NCBI GenBank assembly: GCA_937915775.1
Contig: CALGGQ010000279.1
Coordinates: forward strand, 1 to 6,047
Length of the DNA stretch: 6,047 nucleotides
Direction of reading: 5' to 3'
Origin: an uncultured Clostridia bacterium
GTDB taxonomy: Bacteria; Bacillota; Clostridia; Oscillospirales; Acutalibacteraceae
Positions 5,778-6,047 of the stretch are shown here, piece after piece (position 1 is the stretch's first letter; each line of letters opens with the position of its first letter). The notes under the pieces were generated by a model, which saw nothing but the letters and a program-made list of their open reading frames with translations, was not told the DNA's origin and made no database searches. The position numbers were made by a program, and so were the translations under genes.

Positions 5778-6047
5778 ATGGACGAGAAAAAACAATTTGC
5801 TGATCATAAGCGGTTATTGGGCGAACTCGTTAAAAAAGTATACGGTAGTAAAACGATTGATTACACAATCCAAAAAGATCACTTCGATATTATGACTGGT
5901 ATCGGTTCGGGATTGGTTTCAAAGTTCAGTCTTACAACAGATACCTTTATGAAACGTATGCAAACACTGTTTACATACACACTTTGCGATTATACGGATA
6001 AGACTGTTTCCATTTCAAAAGGTTCAAAGAAAAAATCCTTGCTGTTT
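5778..6047 (+). CDS. Unrecognised protein, N-terminal 90 residues (runs off the window)
   Basis: An ATG at 5778, preceded by GGAGG at 5763-5767 (10-nt gap), opens a frame with no stop through all 90 codons to the window edge. The product starts MDEKKQFADHKRLLGELVKK and continues with a basic, serine/threonine- and lysine-rich stretch. No signal peptide, membrane segment or catalytic motif is evident, and I do not recognise the family. By hand count this part is 95/270 G+C (about 35%), below the roughly 45-50% of the other genes, which hints at recent acquisition or a different origin. It is divergent from the TPR-GH2 operon, with a 262-bp shared control region containing two candidate promoters for it. 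The strong ribosome binding site, promoters and stop-free frame make it likely to be real; its function and full length cannot be judged here. Confidence 0.8.
   Translation, partial: MDEKKQFADHKRLLGELVKKVYGSKTIDYTIQKDHFDIMTGIGSGLVSKFSLTTDTFMKRMQTLFTYTLCDYTDKTVSISKGSKKKSLLF

Overview
The window looks like chromosomal DNA from an anaerobic, probably gut-dwelling Clostridia-type Firmicute. The signs are strong GGAGG-type ribosome binding sites, extended -10 promoters, a small protein of the DUF6809 type and a TPR protein related to DUF5107 proteins, which I associate with such genomes. This is inference from style and family content; no taxonomic marker is present. Core genes sit near 45-50% GC by rough count, while the last gene at the right edge is about 35%.

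Left part (1-1782, + strand): the 3' portion of rhaD (L-rhamnulose-1-phosphate aldolase) is followed by a complete fucO (lactaldehyde reductase). The two act in sequence: the aldolase splits rhamnulose-1-phosphate into DHAP and L-lactaldehyde, and FucO reduces lactaldehyde to L-1,2-propanediol, regenerating NAD+. This is the end of an anaerobic rhamnose (possibly also fucose) catabolic cluster whose upstream genes lie outside the window. fucO has its own extended -10 promoter and ends at a strong 14-bp terminator hairpin.

Middle (1783-2135): about 320 bp between two convergent genes, bounded by the fucO terminator and a 15-bp perfect hairpin. I find no gene in it.

Right part (2136-5515, - strand): reading leftward, a TPR protein is followed by a compact cytoplasmic GH2 glycoside hydrolase (ATGA overlap, so translationally coupled), then after 108 bp a small DUF6809-like protein. 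The TPR protein carries the C-terminal signature of DUF5107/TPR proteins but lacks the DUF5107 domain and has an N-terminal segment I do not recognise. Together they suggest a small carbohydrate-handling operon of unknown substrate.

Right edge (5516-6047): a 262-bp divergent control region holds two good + strand promoters and one - strand extended -10 promoter, with an inverted repeat inside one promoter and an 11-bp tandem repeat at the expected start site of another. It leads to the first 90 codons of an unrecognised + strand gene that runs off the window. No RNA genes, CRISPR arrays, insertion sequences or transposases were seen. The less usual content is the truncated TPR/GH2 operon, the control region and the unknown low-GC gene; I cannot claim a new system from sequence alone.
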